The position numbers were made by a program, and so were the translations under genes. 64,000 nt of DNA from Streptomyces sp. NBC_01288. GTDB lineage: Bacteria > Actinomycetota > Actinomycetes > Streptomycetales > Streptomycetaceae. The notes beneath the pieces are model-generated. The model had not been told where the DNA came from and made no database searches. It was given only the letters and a program-made list of their open reading frames with translations. The stretch's first letter is position 1. Each line of letters starts with the position of its first letter. The DNA lies in the NCBI RefSeq assembly GCF_035982055.1, contig NZ_CP108427.1, positions 2,232,001 through 2,296,000 of the forward strand, written 5' to 3'. Below are positions 1-7,567 of the stretch, one piece after another.

Positions 1-465
1 GCAGACCGGCTCCGCGAGGAGGGCCACCTCGTCGAGGTGCTCGACGGCGACGAGATCCGCGAGTTCATCTCCGCGGGCCTCGGCTTCAGCCGCGAGGACC
101 GGCACACCAACGTGCAGCGCATCGGTTTCCTCGCCGAACTGCTCGCCCGCAACGGCGTGTTGGCGCTCGTCCCGGTCATCGCGCCGTACACCGACAGCCG
201 CGAGGCCGTCCGCAAGCGGCACCAGGAGAGCGGCGCCGGCTACGTCGAGGTGCATGTGGCGACCCCGGTCGACGTGTGCTCCGTACGCGATGTGAAGGGT
301 CTCTACGCCAAGCAGGCCGCCGGTGAACTGACCGGGCTCACCGGGGTCGACGACCCGTACGAGGAGCCCGAGTCGCCCGACCTGCGGATCGAGTCGCAGC
401 ACCAGACCGTGCAGGAGTCGGCGGCGGCTGTCCACGCGCTGCTCACCGAGAGGGGACTGGCATGA
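1..465 (+). CDS. cysC: Adenylylsulfate kinase (APS kinase), 3' part
   Basis: Phosphorylates adenosine 5'-phosphosulfate to PAPS in assimilatory sulfate reduction. The gene is open from base 1 in frame 1, so the 5' end, including the P-loop, lies outside the window. What is visible is typical of the family: the LDGDEIR segment, the GLGFSREDR block that binds APS, VPVIAPY, and the DVKGLYAK region near the C-terminus. It ends in an ATGA overlap with cysD, so the two are translationally coupled. The first internal ATG (37) is not the start, because homology continues upstream of it. Identity is confident; only the length is unknown. Confidence 0.95.
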   Translation, partial: ADRLREEGHLVEVLDGDEIREFISAGLGFSREDRHTNVQRIGFLAELLARNGVLALVPVIAPYTDSREAVRKRHQESGAGYVEVHVATPVDVCSVRDVKGLYAKQAAGELTGLTGVDDPYEEPESPDLRIESQHQTVQESAAAVHALLTERGLA

Positions 466-1400
466 CGACGACCGTTGCCAAGGCCGAGGACGGTACGGAC
501 ACGCCGTACGCCCTCTCGCACCTGGACGCCCTTGAGTCCGAGGCGGTGCACATCTTCCGTGAGGTGGCGGGTGAGTTCGAACGGCCGGTGATCCTCTTCT
601 CCGGCGGCAAGGACTCCATCGTCATGCTGCACCTCGCGCTGAAGGCGTTCGCGCCCGCCCCGGTGCCGTTCACGCTGCTGCACGTGGACACCGGACACAA
701 CTTCCCCGAGGTCCTCGAATACCGGGACCGTACGGTCGAGAAGCACGGCCTGCGCCTCCATGTGGCCTCCGTACAGGACTACATCGACCGCGGCGTGCTG
801 CGCGAACGCCCCGACGGGACCCGCAACCCGCTCCAGACCGTGCCGTTGACCGAGAAGATCCAGAGCGAGAAGTTCGACGCGGTCTTCGGTGGCGGTCGTA
901 GGGACGAGGAGAAGGCGCGCGCCAAGGAGCGGGTGTTCTCGCTGCGGGACGAGTTCTCGCAGTGGGACCCGCGTCGGCAGCGGCCGGAGCTGTGGAACCT
1001 CTACAACGGGCGGCACGCGGCCGGTGAGCACGTCCGTGTGTTCCCGCTGTCCAACTGGACCGAGCTGGACGTCTGGCAGTACATCGCCCGTGAGGGCATC
1101 GAGCTGCCCGAGATCTACTTCGCGCACGAGCGTGAGGTGTTCGCGCGGGACGGCATGTGGCTGACCGCCGGTGAGTGGGGCGGGCCGAAGGAGACCGAGA
1201 CGGTCGAGAAGCGGCTCGTCCGGTACCGGACCGTGGGCGACATGTCGTGCACGGGTGCCGTCGACTCGGACGCGGTGACGCTGGAGCAGGTCATCACCGA
1301 GATCGCCGCGTCCCGGCTGACCGAGCGGGGCGCGACGCGTGCCGACGACAAGATGTCCGAGGCCGCGATGGAAGACCGCAAGCGCGAGGGGTACTTCTAA
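462..1400 (+). CDS. cysD: Sulfate adenylyltransferase subunit 2
   Basis: Catalytic subunit of ATP sulfurylase, which makes adenosine 5'-phosphosulfate from sulfate and ATP in the cytoplasm with the GTPase subunit CysN. The 312-residue product is the normal length. The PP-loop motif SGGKDS is at residues 47-52, followed by LLHVDTGHNFPE, and the C-terminal GDMSCTGAVDS block is present. The ATG overlaps the cysC stop (ATGA). The stop is two bases before the cysN start, so cysC-cysD-cysN form one tightly packed operon. Confidence 0.97.
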   Translation: MTTTVAKAEDGTDTPYALSHLDALESEAVHIFREVAGEFERPVILFSGGKDSIVMLHLALKAFAPAPVPFTLLHVDTGHNFPEVLEYRDRTVEKHGLRLHVASVQDYIDRGVLRERPDGTRNPLQTVPLTEKIQSEKFDAVFGGGRRDEEKARAKERVFSLRDEFSQWDPRRQRPELWNLYNGRHAAGEHVRVFPLSNWTELDVWQYIAREGIELPEIYFAHEREVFARDGMWLTAGEWGGPKETETVEKRLVRYRTVGDMSCTGAVDSDAVTLEQVITEIAASRLTERGATRADDKMSEAAMEDRKREGYF

Positions 1401-1402
1401 CC

Positions 1403-2737
1403 ATGAGCACCATCACGACCGAGGAGCTCTCGGCCACCACGCTGCTGCGGTTCGCCACGGCGGGCTCCGTCGACGACGGCAAGTCCACTTTGGTCGGGCG
1501 GCTGTTGCACGACTCCAAGTCGGTGCTGACCGACCAACTGGAGGCTGTGCAGCGGGTGTCGGCCGACCGCGGCCAGGACGGGCCCGACCTCGCACTGCTC
1601 ACCGACGGCCTGCGGGCCGAGCGGGAGCAGGGCATCACGATCGACGTGGCGTACCGCTACTTCGCCACGCCCCGGCGCCGGTTCATCCTCGCCGACACGC
1701 CCGGTCACGTGCAGTACACCCGCAACATGGTGACGGGTGCCTCCACGGCCGAGCTGACGGTGATCCTCGTCGACGCCCGCAACGGCGTCGTCGAACAGAC
1801 CCGGCGCCACGCCGCGATCGCCGCGCTGCTGCGCGTCCCGCACGTGGTGCTCGCGGTCAACAAGATGGACCTGGTCGAGTACAAGGAGACCGTGTTCGCC
1901 GCGATCGCCGAGGAATTCACCGCGTACGCCAGCGAGTTGGGCGTCCCGGAGATCACCGCGATCCCGATCTCGGCGCTGGCCGGCGACAACGTGGTGGACC
2001 CGTCCGCGAACATGGACTGGTACGGCGGGCCGACCTTCCTGGAGCACCTGGAGTCGGTGCCGGTCGCCCACGACCTGAGCCACTGCCACGCGCGACTGCC
2101 CGTGCAGTACGTGATCCGGCCGCAGAGCGCCGACCTCCCGGACTACCGGGGGTACGCGGGTCAGATCGCGGCCGGCAGCTTCCGCGTCGGCGACCCGGTG
2201 ACGGTCCTGCCCTCCGGGAGCACCACGAAGATCTCCGGCATCGACCTGCTCGGCAAGCCGGTCAGGACCGCGTGGACCACGCAGTCGGTGACGATCCTGC
2301 TGGAGGACGACATCGACGTCTCCCGCGGCGACCTCATCGTGCCCAGCAAGGACGCCCCGGCGACCACGCAGGACATCGAGGCGACGGTCTGCCATGTCGC
2401 CGACGCGCCGCTGACCGTGGGCCACCGGGTGCTCCTCAAGCACGGCACCCGCACGGTGAAGGCGATCGTGAAGGACATCCCGTCCCGGCTCACGCTCGAC
2501 GACCTGTCCCTGCACCCGCATCCGGGACAGCTCGTCGCCAACGACATCGGCCGGGTGAAGATCCGCACCGCGGAGCCGCTGCCGGTCGACTCGTACGCCG
2601 ACTCGCGCCGTACGGGCTCGTTCATCCTGATCGACCCGGCCGACGGCACCACGCTCACCGCCGGCATGGTCGGCGAGTCGTTCGCGGCGCCCGAGCCGGT
2701 CAAGGACGCGTCGGACGAAGACGGTTGGGACTTCTGA
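1403..2737 (+). CDS. cysN: Sulfate adenylyltransferase subunit 1 (GTPase)
   Basis: GTPase subunit of ATP sulfurylase; GTP hydrolysis drives APS synthesis by CysD. I take the ATG at 1403, two bases after the cysD stop, giving 444 residues. The G-domain motifs are clear: GSVDDGKS at 21-28, DTPGH at 98-102 and NKMD at 153-156, followed by EF-Tu-like beta-barrel domains. There is no C-terminal APS kinase domain, in line with a separate cysC upstream. The frame is open upstream of 1403, but that stretch lies inside cysD and is not coding here. Confidence 0.97.
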   Translation: MSTITTEELSATTLLRFATAGSVDDGKSTLVGRLLHDSKSVLTDQLEAVQRVSADRGQDGPDLALLTDGLRAEREQGITIDVAYRYFATPRRRFILADTPGHVQYTRNMVTGASTAELTVILVDARNGVVEQTRRHAAIAALLRVPHVVLAVNKMDLVEYKETVFAAIAEEFTAYASELGVPEITAIPISALAGDNVVDPSANMDWYGGPTFLEHLESVPVAHDLSHCHARLPVQYVIRPQSADLPDYRGYAGQIAAGSFRVGDPVTVLPSGSTTKISGIDLLGKPVRTAWTTQSVTILLEDDIDVSRGDLIVPSKDAPATTQDIEATVCHVADAPLTVGHRVLLKHGTRTVKAIVKDIPSRLTLDDLSLHPHPGQLVANDIGRVKIRTAEPLPVDSYADSRRTGSFILIDPADGTTLTAGMVGESFAAPEPVKDASDEDGWDF

Positions 2738-2739
2738 CC

Positions 2740-2844
2740 ATGAACTCCACGGACTTCTACTCCACGTTCGCGAAGGAGGGCGGCCGCGTCGGCAGCGGCG
2801 CCCTCGGCAGCGGGCAGGGCGGGGTGGCGCGATGTGCGTGCTGA
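2740..2844 (+). CDS. 34-residue ORF ending in Cys-Ala-Cys, possible sulfur leader peptide
   Basis: Small ATG-initiated ORF starting two bases after the cysN stop, the same spacing as cysD-cysN, so it is probably co-translated with cysN. The product is Gly/Ser-rich and ends ARCAC just before the stop. It lies between the cys operon and a sulfonate-type transporter. Cys codons packed at the end of a short upstream ORF are what a cysteine-responsive attenuator would look like. It could also be an ordinary small protein or chance. No domain recognised. Confidence 0.45.
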   Translation: MNSTDFYSTFAKEGGRVGSGALGSGQGGVARCAC

Positions 2845-2936
2845 CGTACGCGCACTGCCTGCGCGCCCAGTCCCCCCACCCGACGTCCCGGACGCGACGA
2901 AAACGAAGACCTGCCGACCTCCCGGCCACGACCTGA
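2832..2936 (+). CDS. 34-residue ORF beginning Met-Cys, overlapping the preceding mini-ORF
   Basis: Starts at an ATG 13 bases inside the preceding mini-ORF, in a different frame, and ends 37 bases before the substrate-binding protein start. The peptide begins MCVLTYAHC and ends in a basic stretch (RTRRKRR). With the preceding ORF it gives four Cys codons within about 27 bases (2835-2861). No homologue recognised and no clear ribosome site; it may not be translated. Confidence 0.25.
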   Translation: MCVLTYAHCLRAQSPHPTSRTRRKRRPADLPATT

Positions 2937-2973
2937 GACCGTGACCGCCGGGCCAACGAGAGGAACACCTCCC

Positions 2974-4086
2974 GTGCCTGCCAACCGCTCGACCTACCTC
3001 CGTCGCGGCATAGCCGTGTTCGCCGCGCTCCCTCTGCTCACCCTCGCCGCCTGCGGTTACGGGTCGGACTCCAAGAGCACCAACTCCAAGGAGAAGGTCG
3101 CCGCCGGGTCCTCGAAGATCGAGGGTCTCGCCTCCGTGAAGATCGGCTACTTCGGCAACCTGACCCACGGGACCGCGCTGGTCGCCCGTGAACAGGGCCT
3201 GTTCCAGAAGGAATTGGGCGCCACCAAGGCCGACTACGCCACCTTCAACGCGGGCCCGTCCGAGATCGAGGCGCTCAACTCGGGCTCCATCGACATCGGT
3301 TGGATCGGCCCCTCCCCGGCGATCAACGGGTACACCAAGTCCGACGGCAAGAGCCTGAAGATCATCGGCGGTTCGGCGTCGGGCGGCGTGAAGCTGGTCG
3401 TGAACCCGAAGAAGATCAAGTCCCTGAAGGACGTCAAGGGCAAGAAGATCGCGACGCCTCAGCTGGGCAACACGCAGGACGTGGCGTTCCTCAACTGGAT
3501 CGCGGACCAGGGCTGGAAGGTCGACGCGCAGAGCGGCAAGGGTGACGTCACGGTCGTCCGCACCGACAACAAGATCACCCCGGACGCCTTCAAGGCCGGT
3601 TCGATCGACGGCGCCTGGGTGCCGGAGCCGACCGCGTCGAAGCTGGTCGCCGAGGGCGGCAAGGTGCTGCTCGACGAGTCGACGCTGTGGCCCGACAAGA
3701 AGTTCGTGATCACGAACATCATCGTGTCGCAGAAGTTCCTGAAGGCGCACCCGAAGGTCGTCGAGGCGGTCCTGAAGGGCTCGGTCGCGGCCAACAAGTG
3801 GATCAACGCCAACCCGACGGAGGCGAAGGCCGCGGCGAACAAGCAGCTGGAGGCCGACTCCGGCAAGGCGCTGCCCGCCAACGTCCTGGACCCGGCGTGG
3901 AGTTCGATCCAGTTCACCAACGACCCGCTGGCCGCCACCCTCAACTCCGAGGCGGAGCACGCGGTGAAGGCCGGTCTGCTGGAGAAGCCCGATCTGAAGG
4001 GCATCTACGACCTGACACTCCTCAACAAGGTCCTCAAGGCGGACGGCGACAGCACGGTCGACGCCGCCGGCCTCGGCACGAGCTGA
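2974..4086 (+). CDS. ABC transporter substrate-binding lipoprotein, sulfonate/taurine type
   Basis: Extracytoplasmic binding protein of the SsuA/TauA/NrtA group (370 residues). The N-terminus has basic residues, a hydrophobic stretch and a lipobox (LTLAAC), so it should be lipid-anchored. The NMT1-like body shows the GYFGNLTHG opening, FNAGPSEIEAL and IDIGWIGPSP motifs of aliphatic sulfonate binders. I chose GTG at 2974, not 2941, because GAGAGGAA lies at suitable spacing and the signal peptide then starts cleanly. It is followed by ATPase and permease genes and preceded by cysCDN, which supports sulfonate or sulfate-ester import for sulfur. The ligand cannot be read from sequence. Confidence 0.9.
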   Translation: MPANRSTYLRRGIAVFAALPLLTLAACGYGSDSKSTNSKEKVAAGSSKIEGLASVKIGYFGNLTHGTALVAREQGLFQKELGATKADYATFNAGPSEIEALNSGSIDIGWIGPSPAINGYTKSDGKSLKIIGGSASGGVKLVVNPKKIKSLKDVKGKKIATPQLGNTQDVAFLNWIADQGWKVDAQSGKGDVTVVRTDNKITPDAFKAGSIDGAWVPEPTASKLVAEGGKVLLDESTLWPDKKFVITNIIVSQKFLKAHPKVVEAVLKGSVAANKWINANPTEAKAAANKQLEADSGKALPANVLDPAWSSIQFTNDPLAATLNSEAEHAVKAGLLEKPDLKGIYDLTLLNKVLKADGDSTVDAAGLGTS

Positions 4087-4123
4087 TCGAGGGATCCCGA
4101 TGACTTCCCAGGAGGTGACGACC

Positions 4124-4906
4124 ATGGCCACGACCCTCGCCAAGGAGACCACCGCGTCGGTCGAGCACGCGGCACGCCTTGAGCATGTCTCGAAGTCCTT
4201 CGCGACGCCGCGCGGGCAGCAGCTCGTCCTGGACGACATCAGCATCGATGTCGCGCCGGGCGAGTTCGTCACCCTCCTGGGGGCCTCGGGCTGCGGCAAG
4301 TCCACCCTGCTGAACCTGGTGGCGGGCCTCGACAAGCCCTCCGCCGGGTCCATCACGACGGACGGCCGCCCCGCGCTGATGTTCCAGGAGCACGCCCTGT
4401 TCCCCTGGCTCACCGCGGGCAAGAACATCGAACTCGCCCTGAAACTCAGGGGAGTTCCGAAGGAGGAGCGGCGCGGCAGGACCGAGGAGCTGCTCGAACT
4501 GGTCCGGCTCCAGGACGCGTACGGCAAGCGGGTGCACGAGCTGTCCGGCGGTATGCGCCAGCGCGTCGCCCTGGCCCGCGCGCTCGCCCAGGAGAGCCGC
4601 ATCCTGCTGATGGACGAGCCGTTCGCGGCCCTCGACGCCATCACGCGGGACGTCCTGCACGACGAACTGACCCGTATCTGGGGCGAGACCGGCCTCTCCG
4701 TCCTGTTCGTCACGCACAACGTGCGCGAGGCGGTACGGCTCGCCCAGCGGGTGATCCTGCTGTCCTCCCGGCCCGGCCGGATCGCCCGCGAGTGGACGGT
4801 CGGCATTCCGCAGCCGCGCCGCATCGAGGACGCGCCCGTGGCCGAACTGTCCCTTGAGATCACCGATGTACTGCGTGGGGAGATCCGCCGTCATGGCCAG
4901 CACTGA
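4124..4906 (+). CDS. ABC transporter ATP-binding protein, sulfonate/taurine type
   Basis: ATPase of the importer whose binding protein and permease flank it (260 residues). Walker A GASGCGKST is at 53-61, signature LSGGM at 139-143 and Walker B ILLMDEP at 158-164, followed by the switch region and VTHNVREAV. These are typical of SsuB/TauB/NrtD ATPases. An ATG also exists at 4100, but AGGAGGTG ends nine bases before the ATG at 4124, making 4124 the better start. It overlaps the permease gene by 14 bases, suggesting coupled translation. Confidence 0.92.
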   Translation: MATTLAKETTASVEHAARLEHVSKSFATPRGQQLVLDDISIDVAPGEFVTLLGASGCGKSTLLNLVAGLDKPSAGSITTDGRPALMFQEHALFPWLTAGKNIELALKLRGVPKEERRGRTEELLELVRLQDAYGKRVHELSGGMRQRVALARALAQESRILLMDEPFAALDAITRDVLHDELTRIWGETGLSVLFVTHNVREAVRLAQRVILLSSRPGRIAREWTVGIPQPRRIEDAPVAELSLEITDVLRGEIRRHGQH

Positions 4907-5771
4907 GACGACGACGGTCAAGGACGGCGGCAGCGTCGAAGCGGGCCTGGACGCACTGGAGTTCACGGCCACCGGCCGGCCGAGCCTGCGGCAGACCTTC
5001 GTCAACAAGATCTTCCCGCCGATCGTCGCGCTCGCGGTGGTCATCGTGGTGTGGCTGATCCTGACCCCGATCGTCGACGACCCGAGCAAGCTGCCCTCGC
5101 TGAGTTCGGTGGGCGGCGAGTTCAAGGACGCCTGGCTGAAGGGCGATCTGCTCGGCTACATCTGGACCAGCGTCTCGCGCGGTCTGCTGGGCTTCTTCTT
5201 CGCGCTGCTGATCGGCACCCCGCTGGGGCTGCTGGTGGCGCGGGTGAAGTTCGTGCGCGCGGCGATCGGCCCGATCCTGTCCGGCCTCCAGTCGCTCCCT
5301 TCGGTGGCGTGGGTGCCGCCGGCCGTGATCTGGCTGGGTCTGAACAACTCGATGATGTACGCGGTGATCCTGCTCGGCGCGGTCCCCTCGATCGCCAACG
5401 GCCTGGTGTCCGGCGTCGACCAGGTGCCGCCGCTGTTCCTGCGCGCGGGCCGCACGATGGGCGCGACCGGCGTCAAGGGCGTCTGGTACGTCACACTGCC
5501 GGCGGCACTCCCCGGCTATGTGGCGGGGCTGAAGCAGGGCTGGGCGTTCTCGTGGCGCTCGCTGATGGCGGCGGAGATCATCGCCCAGTTCCCGGACCTG
5601 GGCGTGGGCCTCGGCCAGTTGCTGGAGAACGGCCGTACCAACAGCGACATGTCCATGGTGTTCGAGGCCATCATCCTGATCCTGTTCGTCGGTATCGCCA
5701 TCGACCTGCTGATCTTCAGCCCGCTGGAGCGGTGGGTGCTGCGCAGCCGCGGTCTGCTGGTGAAAAGCTGA
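4893..5771 (+). CDS. ABC transporter permease, sulfonate/taurine type
   Basis: Membrane subunit (292 residues) of the same importer. An N-terminal soluble stretch of about 40 residues is followed by a membrane segment (IVALAVVIVVWLIL) and the BPD-type permease core, with the EAA-like loop around the GRTMGATGVKG segment. I take ATG at 4893, preceded by GGGGAGA and overlapping the ATPase gene by 14 bases; an upstream ATG at 4854 would add 13 residues without a ribosome site. Six bases separate it from the chelatase gene, so both are likely on one transcript. Confidence 0.92.
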   Translation: MASTETTTVKDGGSVEAGLDALEFTATGRPSLRQTFVNKIFPPIVALAVVIVVWLILTPIVDDPSKLPSLSSVGGEFKDAWLKGDLLGYIWTSVSRGLLGFFFALLIGTPLGLLVARVKFVRAAIGPILSGLQSLPSVAWVPPAVIWLGLNNSMMYAVILLGAVPSIANGLVSGVDQVPPLFLRAGRTMGATGVKGVWYVTLPAALPGYVAGLKQGWAFSWRSLMAAEIIAQFPDLGVGLGQLLENGRTNSDMSMVFEAIILILFVGIAIDLLIFSPLERWVLRSRGLLVKS

Positions 5772-5777
5772 AGTCCT

Positions 5778-6518
5778 GTGCACCAGACGCCTGTTCTCCT
5801 CGTCATCGCCCACGGCAGCCGCGACCCGCGGCACGCCGCGACCGTCCACGCCCTCGTCCGGCGGGTACGGTCGCGGCGGCCCGGGCTGCGCGTCGAGGTC
5901 GGCTTCCTGGACTTCAACATCCCTTCCGTGCAAGGCGTGTTGGAGTCACTGGCAGCGCAGGGTGTGCGTGACGTCGTAGCCCTCCCGCTGCTGCTGACCC
6001 GCGCGTTCCACGCGAAGGCGGACATCCCCGCCGTCCTGCGGGACGCGCCGCCGCAGCTGCGGATCAGGCAGGCGGAGGTGCTGGGACCGTCGCCGCTGCT
6101 GGTGCGCGCGCTCGAACGGCGGCTCTACGAGGCCGGGTTGACGCCCGCCGACAAGTCCTCCACCGGCATCGTGCTGGCCTCGGCGGGCTCCACCGACCCC
6201 GAGGCGATCGCGGTGATCGACGACCTCGCGCGGGAGTGGTGGCACACCGGCTGGCACGCCGTACGCCCCGCGTTCGCCTCCGCGGCGCTCCCCCGCACCG
6301 AGGACGCGGTCCGCGAACTCCGGGCGCTCGGCTGCCGCCGGATCGCGGTCGCGCCGTACGTCCTCGCGCCCGGCTTCCTGCCCGACCGCATCGCGCGGGG
6401 CGCGGCGGAGGCGGACGTCCTCGCCGACGTGCTGGGTCCGGCGCCCGAGGTGGCGCGGGTGCTGCTGGAGCGCTACGACGCGGCCAGGGCGCCGCTGCTC
6501 GCGGCCGTCGGCGCGTAA
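5778..6518 (+). CDS. Sirohydrochlorin chelatase (CbiX/SirB family)
   Basis: Inserts Fe2+ (or Co2+) into sirohydrochlorin to make siroheme, the cofactor of sulfite reductase. The 246-residue protein opens with LLVIAHGSRDPRH, with the catalytic His and the GSRDP motif. A second repeat-like half follows from about residue 125, as in two-domain CbiX-type chelatases. GTG start at 5778, six bases after the permease stop. Its place at the end of the sulfur cluster fits siroheme supply for sulfite reduction. Use of cobalt instead of iron cannot be excluded. Confidence 0.9.
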   Translation: MHQTPVLLVIAHGSRDPRHAATVHALVRRVRSRRPGLRVEVGFLDFNIPSVQGVLESLAAQGVRDVVALPLLLTRAFHAKADIPAVLRDAPPQLRIRQAEVLGPSPLLVRALERRLYEAGLTPADKSSTGIVLASAGSTDPEAIAVIDDLAREWWHTGWHAVRPAFASAALPRTEDAVRELRALGCRRIAVAPYVLAPGFLPDRIARGAAEADVLADVLGPAPEVARVLLERYDAARAPLLAAVGA

Positions 6519-6519
6519 C

Positions 6520-6545
6520 GCCTTCACGGTTACCGCCTTCACGGT
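6520..6545 (+). repeat. Short direct repeat after the chelatase gene
   Basis: The 12-mer GCCTTCACGGTT occurs at 6520-6531 and again at 6534-6545, just behind the chelatase stop. No terminator hairpin is apparent here. Role unknown. Confidence 0.5.
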
Positions 6546-6617
6546 TCCCACCTGCCCGGTTTCCCGGAAAGAGGTCTCCCCCGGCCCCCGGATCTGCTGG
6601 GATGGTTCCTCCGAGGG

Positions 6618-6621
6618 CTAG
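6618..6621. repeat. Left target site duplication CTAG
   Basis: CTAG directly abuts the left terminal repeat of the IS5-family element and is repeated at its right end. Confidence 0.85.
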
Positions 6622-6637
6622 GAGTTGTCTTCAAATG

Positions 6638-7132
6638 TCACGCCCACATCAGGAGCGATGCGAGGGTGACGGCTGCCTGGTAGGACTCGGCGGTCTTGTC
6701 GTAGCGGGTAGCGATGCCGCGCCACTGCTTCAAGCGGTTGAAGCACCGTTCCACGACGTTGCGTCGCTTGTAGAGCTGCTTGTCGAAGACCGGCGGGCGC
6801 CCGCCTCGGCTGCCGCGCCGGAGCCGGTTGCGGACCTGGTCGGACCGCTCGGGAATGGTGTGACCGATGCCCCGCCGCCTGAGCCACGTGCGGATGGCCC
6901 GGGAGCTGTAGCCCTTGTCGCCCAGCACATGGGCGGGCCGTGTGCGGGGCCGTCCCGGGCCGATGCGGGGCACCCGGATGGTTTCCATCATGGCGGTGAA
7001 CTGGGTGCAGTCGTTGGTGTTGCCGCCCGTGAGGGTGAAGGCGAGCGGGCGGCCCACGCTGTCGCAGGCCAGGTGGATTTTGCTGGTCAGGCCGCCTCGG
7101 GAGCGTCCGAGGCCGGGACTGCGGGCCCCCTT
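6638..7132 (-). CDS. IS5-family transposase, second frame (OrfB)
   Basis: C-terminal catalytic part of the transposase (DDE_Tnp_1 type), read after a -1 shift from OrfA at about 7131. It includes GLTSKIHLACD, the second catalytic Asp in LGDKGYSS and the catalytic Glu in VERCFNRLKQW. The fused product would be about 283 residues, normal for this IS group. The shifted frame has no convincing start of its own, so it probably depends on frameshifting. Confidence 0.85.
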   Translation of the reverse strand, partial: KGARSPGLGRSRGGLTSKIHLACDSVGRPLAFTLTGGNTNDCTQFTAMMETIRVPRIGPGRPRTRPAHVLGDKGYSSRAIRTWLRRRGIGHTIPERSDQVRNRLRRGSRGGRPPVFDKQLYKRRNVVERCFNRLKQWRGIATRYDKTAESYQAAVTLASLLMWA

Positions 7133-7488
7133 TTTCGGGCCCCGGCGGCGTGCTGGTGGGCGCGGACGACGGTGGAGTCGACCGACACCAGCCAGTCAAT
7201 GTCCCCGGCCGCGTCGGCGTGCGCCTGGGCGGCCCGGAGCATGCGCTCGAAGGTGCCGTCCAGCGCCCACCGGCGAAAGCGGGTGTGCAGGGTGGCCCAC
7301 GGGCCGTACCGCTCGGGCACGTCCCGCCAGGCCGTCCCGGTACGGAACTTCCACACGATCCCGTTCAGCACCCTGCGGTCGTCCAGCCGCTTCCGGCCCC
7401 GCAGCGACACCGGCAGCAGCGGCCCGACGAACTCCCACTCGGCATCGGACAGTTCATGGCGACGTATCACCCCACCATGATCCACCAC
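7087..7488 (-). CDS. IS5-family transposase, first frame (OrfA)
   Basis: 133-residue N-terminal part of a DDE transposase (DUF4096 type). It contains the RHELSDAEWEFVGPLLP opening, the RTGTAWRDVPERYGPW helix-turn-helix-like region and the first catalytic Asp in SVDSTVVRAH. It runs into a run of five A (minus strand, 7135-7131) in the codons CGA AAA AGG, and 14 codons later into a stop. A -1 slip there continues into OrfB. Start at the minus-strand position 7488. Confidence 0.88.
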   Translation of the reverse strand: MVDHGGVIRRHELSDAEWEFVGPLLPVSLRGRKRLDDRRVLNGIVWKFRTGTAWRDVPERYGPWATLHTRFRRWALDGTFERMLRAAQAHADAAGDIDWLVSVDSTVVRAHQHAAGARKRGPAVPASDAPEAA

Positions 7489-7511
7489 TCAAGATCTTTT
7501 GAAGACACGGC

Positions 7512-7515
7512 CTAG
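7512..7515. repeat. Right target site duplication CTAG
   Basis: CTAG directly abuts the right terminal repeat and matches the copy at the left end. Confidence 0.85.
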
Positions 7516-7567
7516 TGGGGAGCAAGTACACGTGGCGGGTAGGGAGTTCGGGCATCGTGAAGGGCCT

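Larger units (their letters stand above)
6622..7511 (-). mobile_element. Complete IS5-family insertion sequence, about 890 bp
   Basis: The element is bounded by imperfect terminal inverted repeats. The left end reads GAGTTGTCTTCAAA and the complement of the right end reads GCCGTGTCTTCAAA, 11 of 14 identical. It is flanked by a CTAG direct repeat at 6618-6621 and 7512-7515, the 4-bp target duplication expected of IS5 elements. Inside are two overlapping transposase frames on the minus strand joined by a likely -1 frameshift at an A5G run. Intact ends, frames and duplication indicate recent insertion between the chelatase gene and the GAP1 gene. Confidence 0.92.

Noticed and set aside
2161..4863. 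900-codon minus-strand frame opposite cysN and the transporter genes
   Set aside because: Antisense shadow. The plus-strand genes have clear motifs and ribosome sites; this frame has none.
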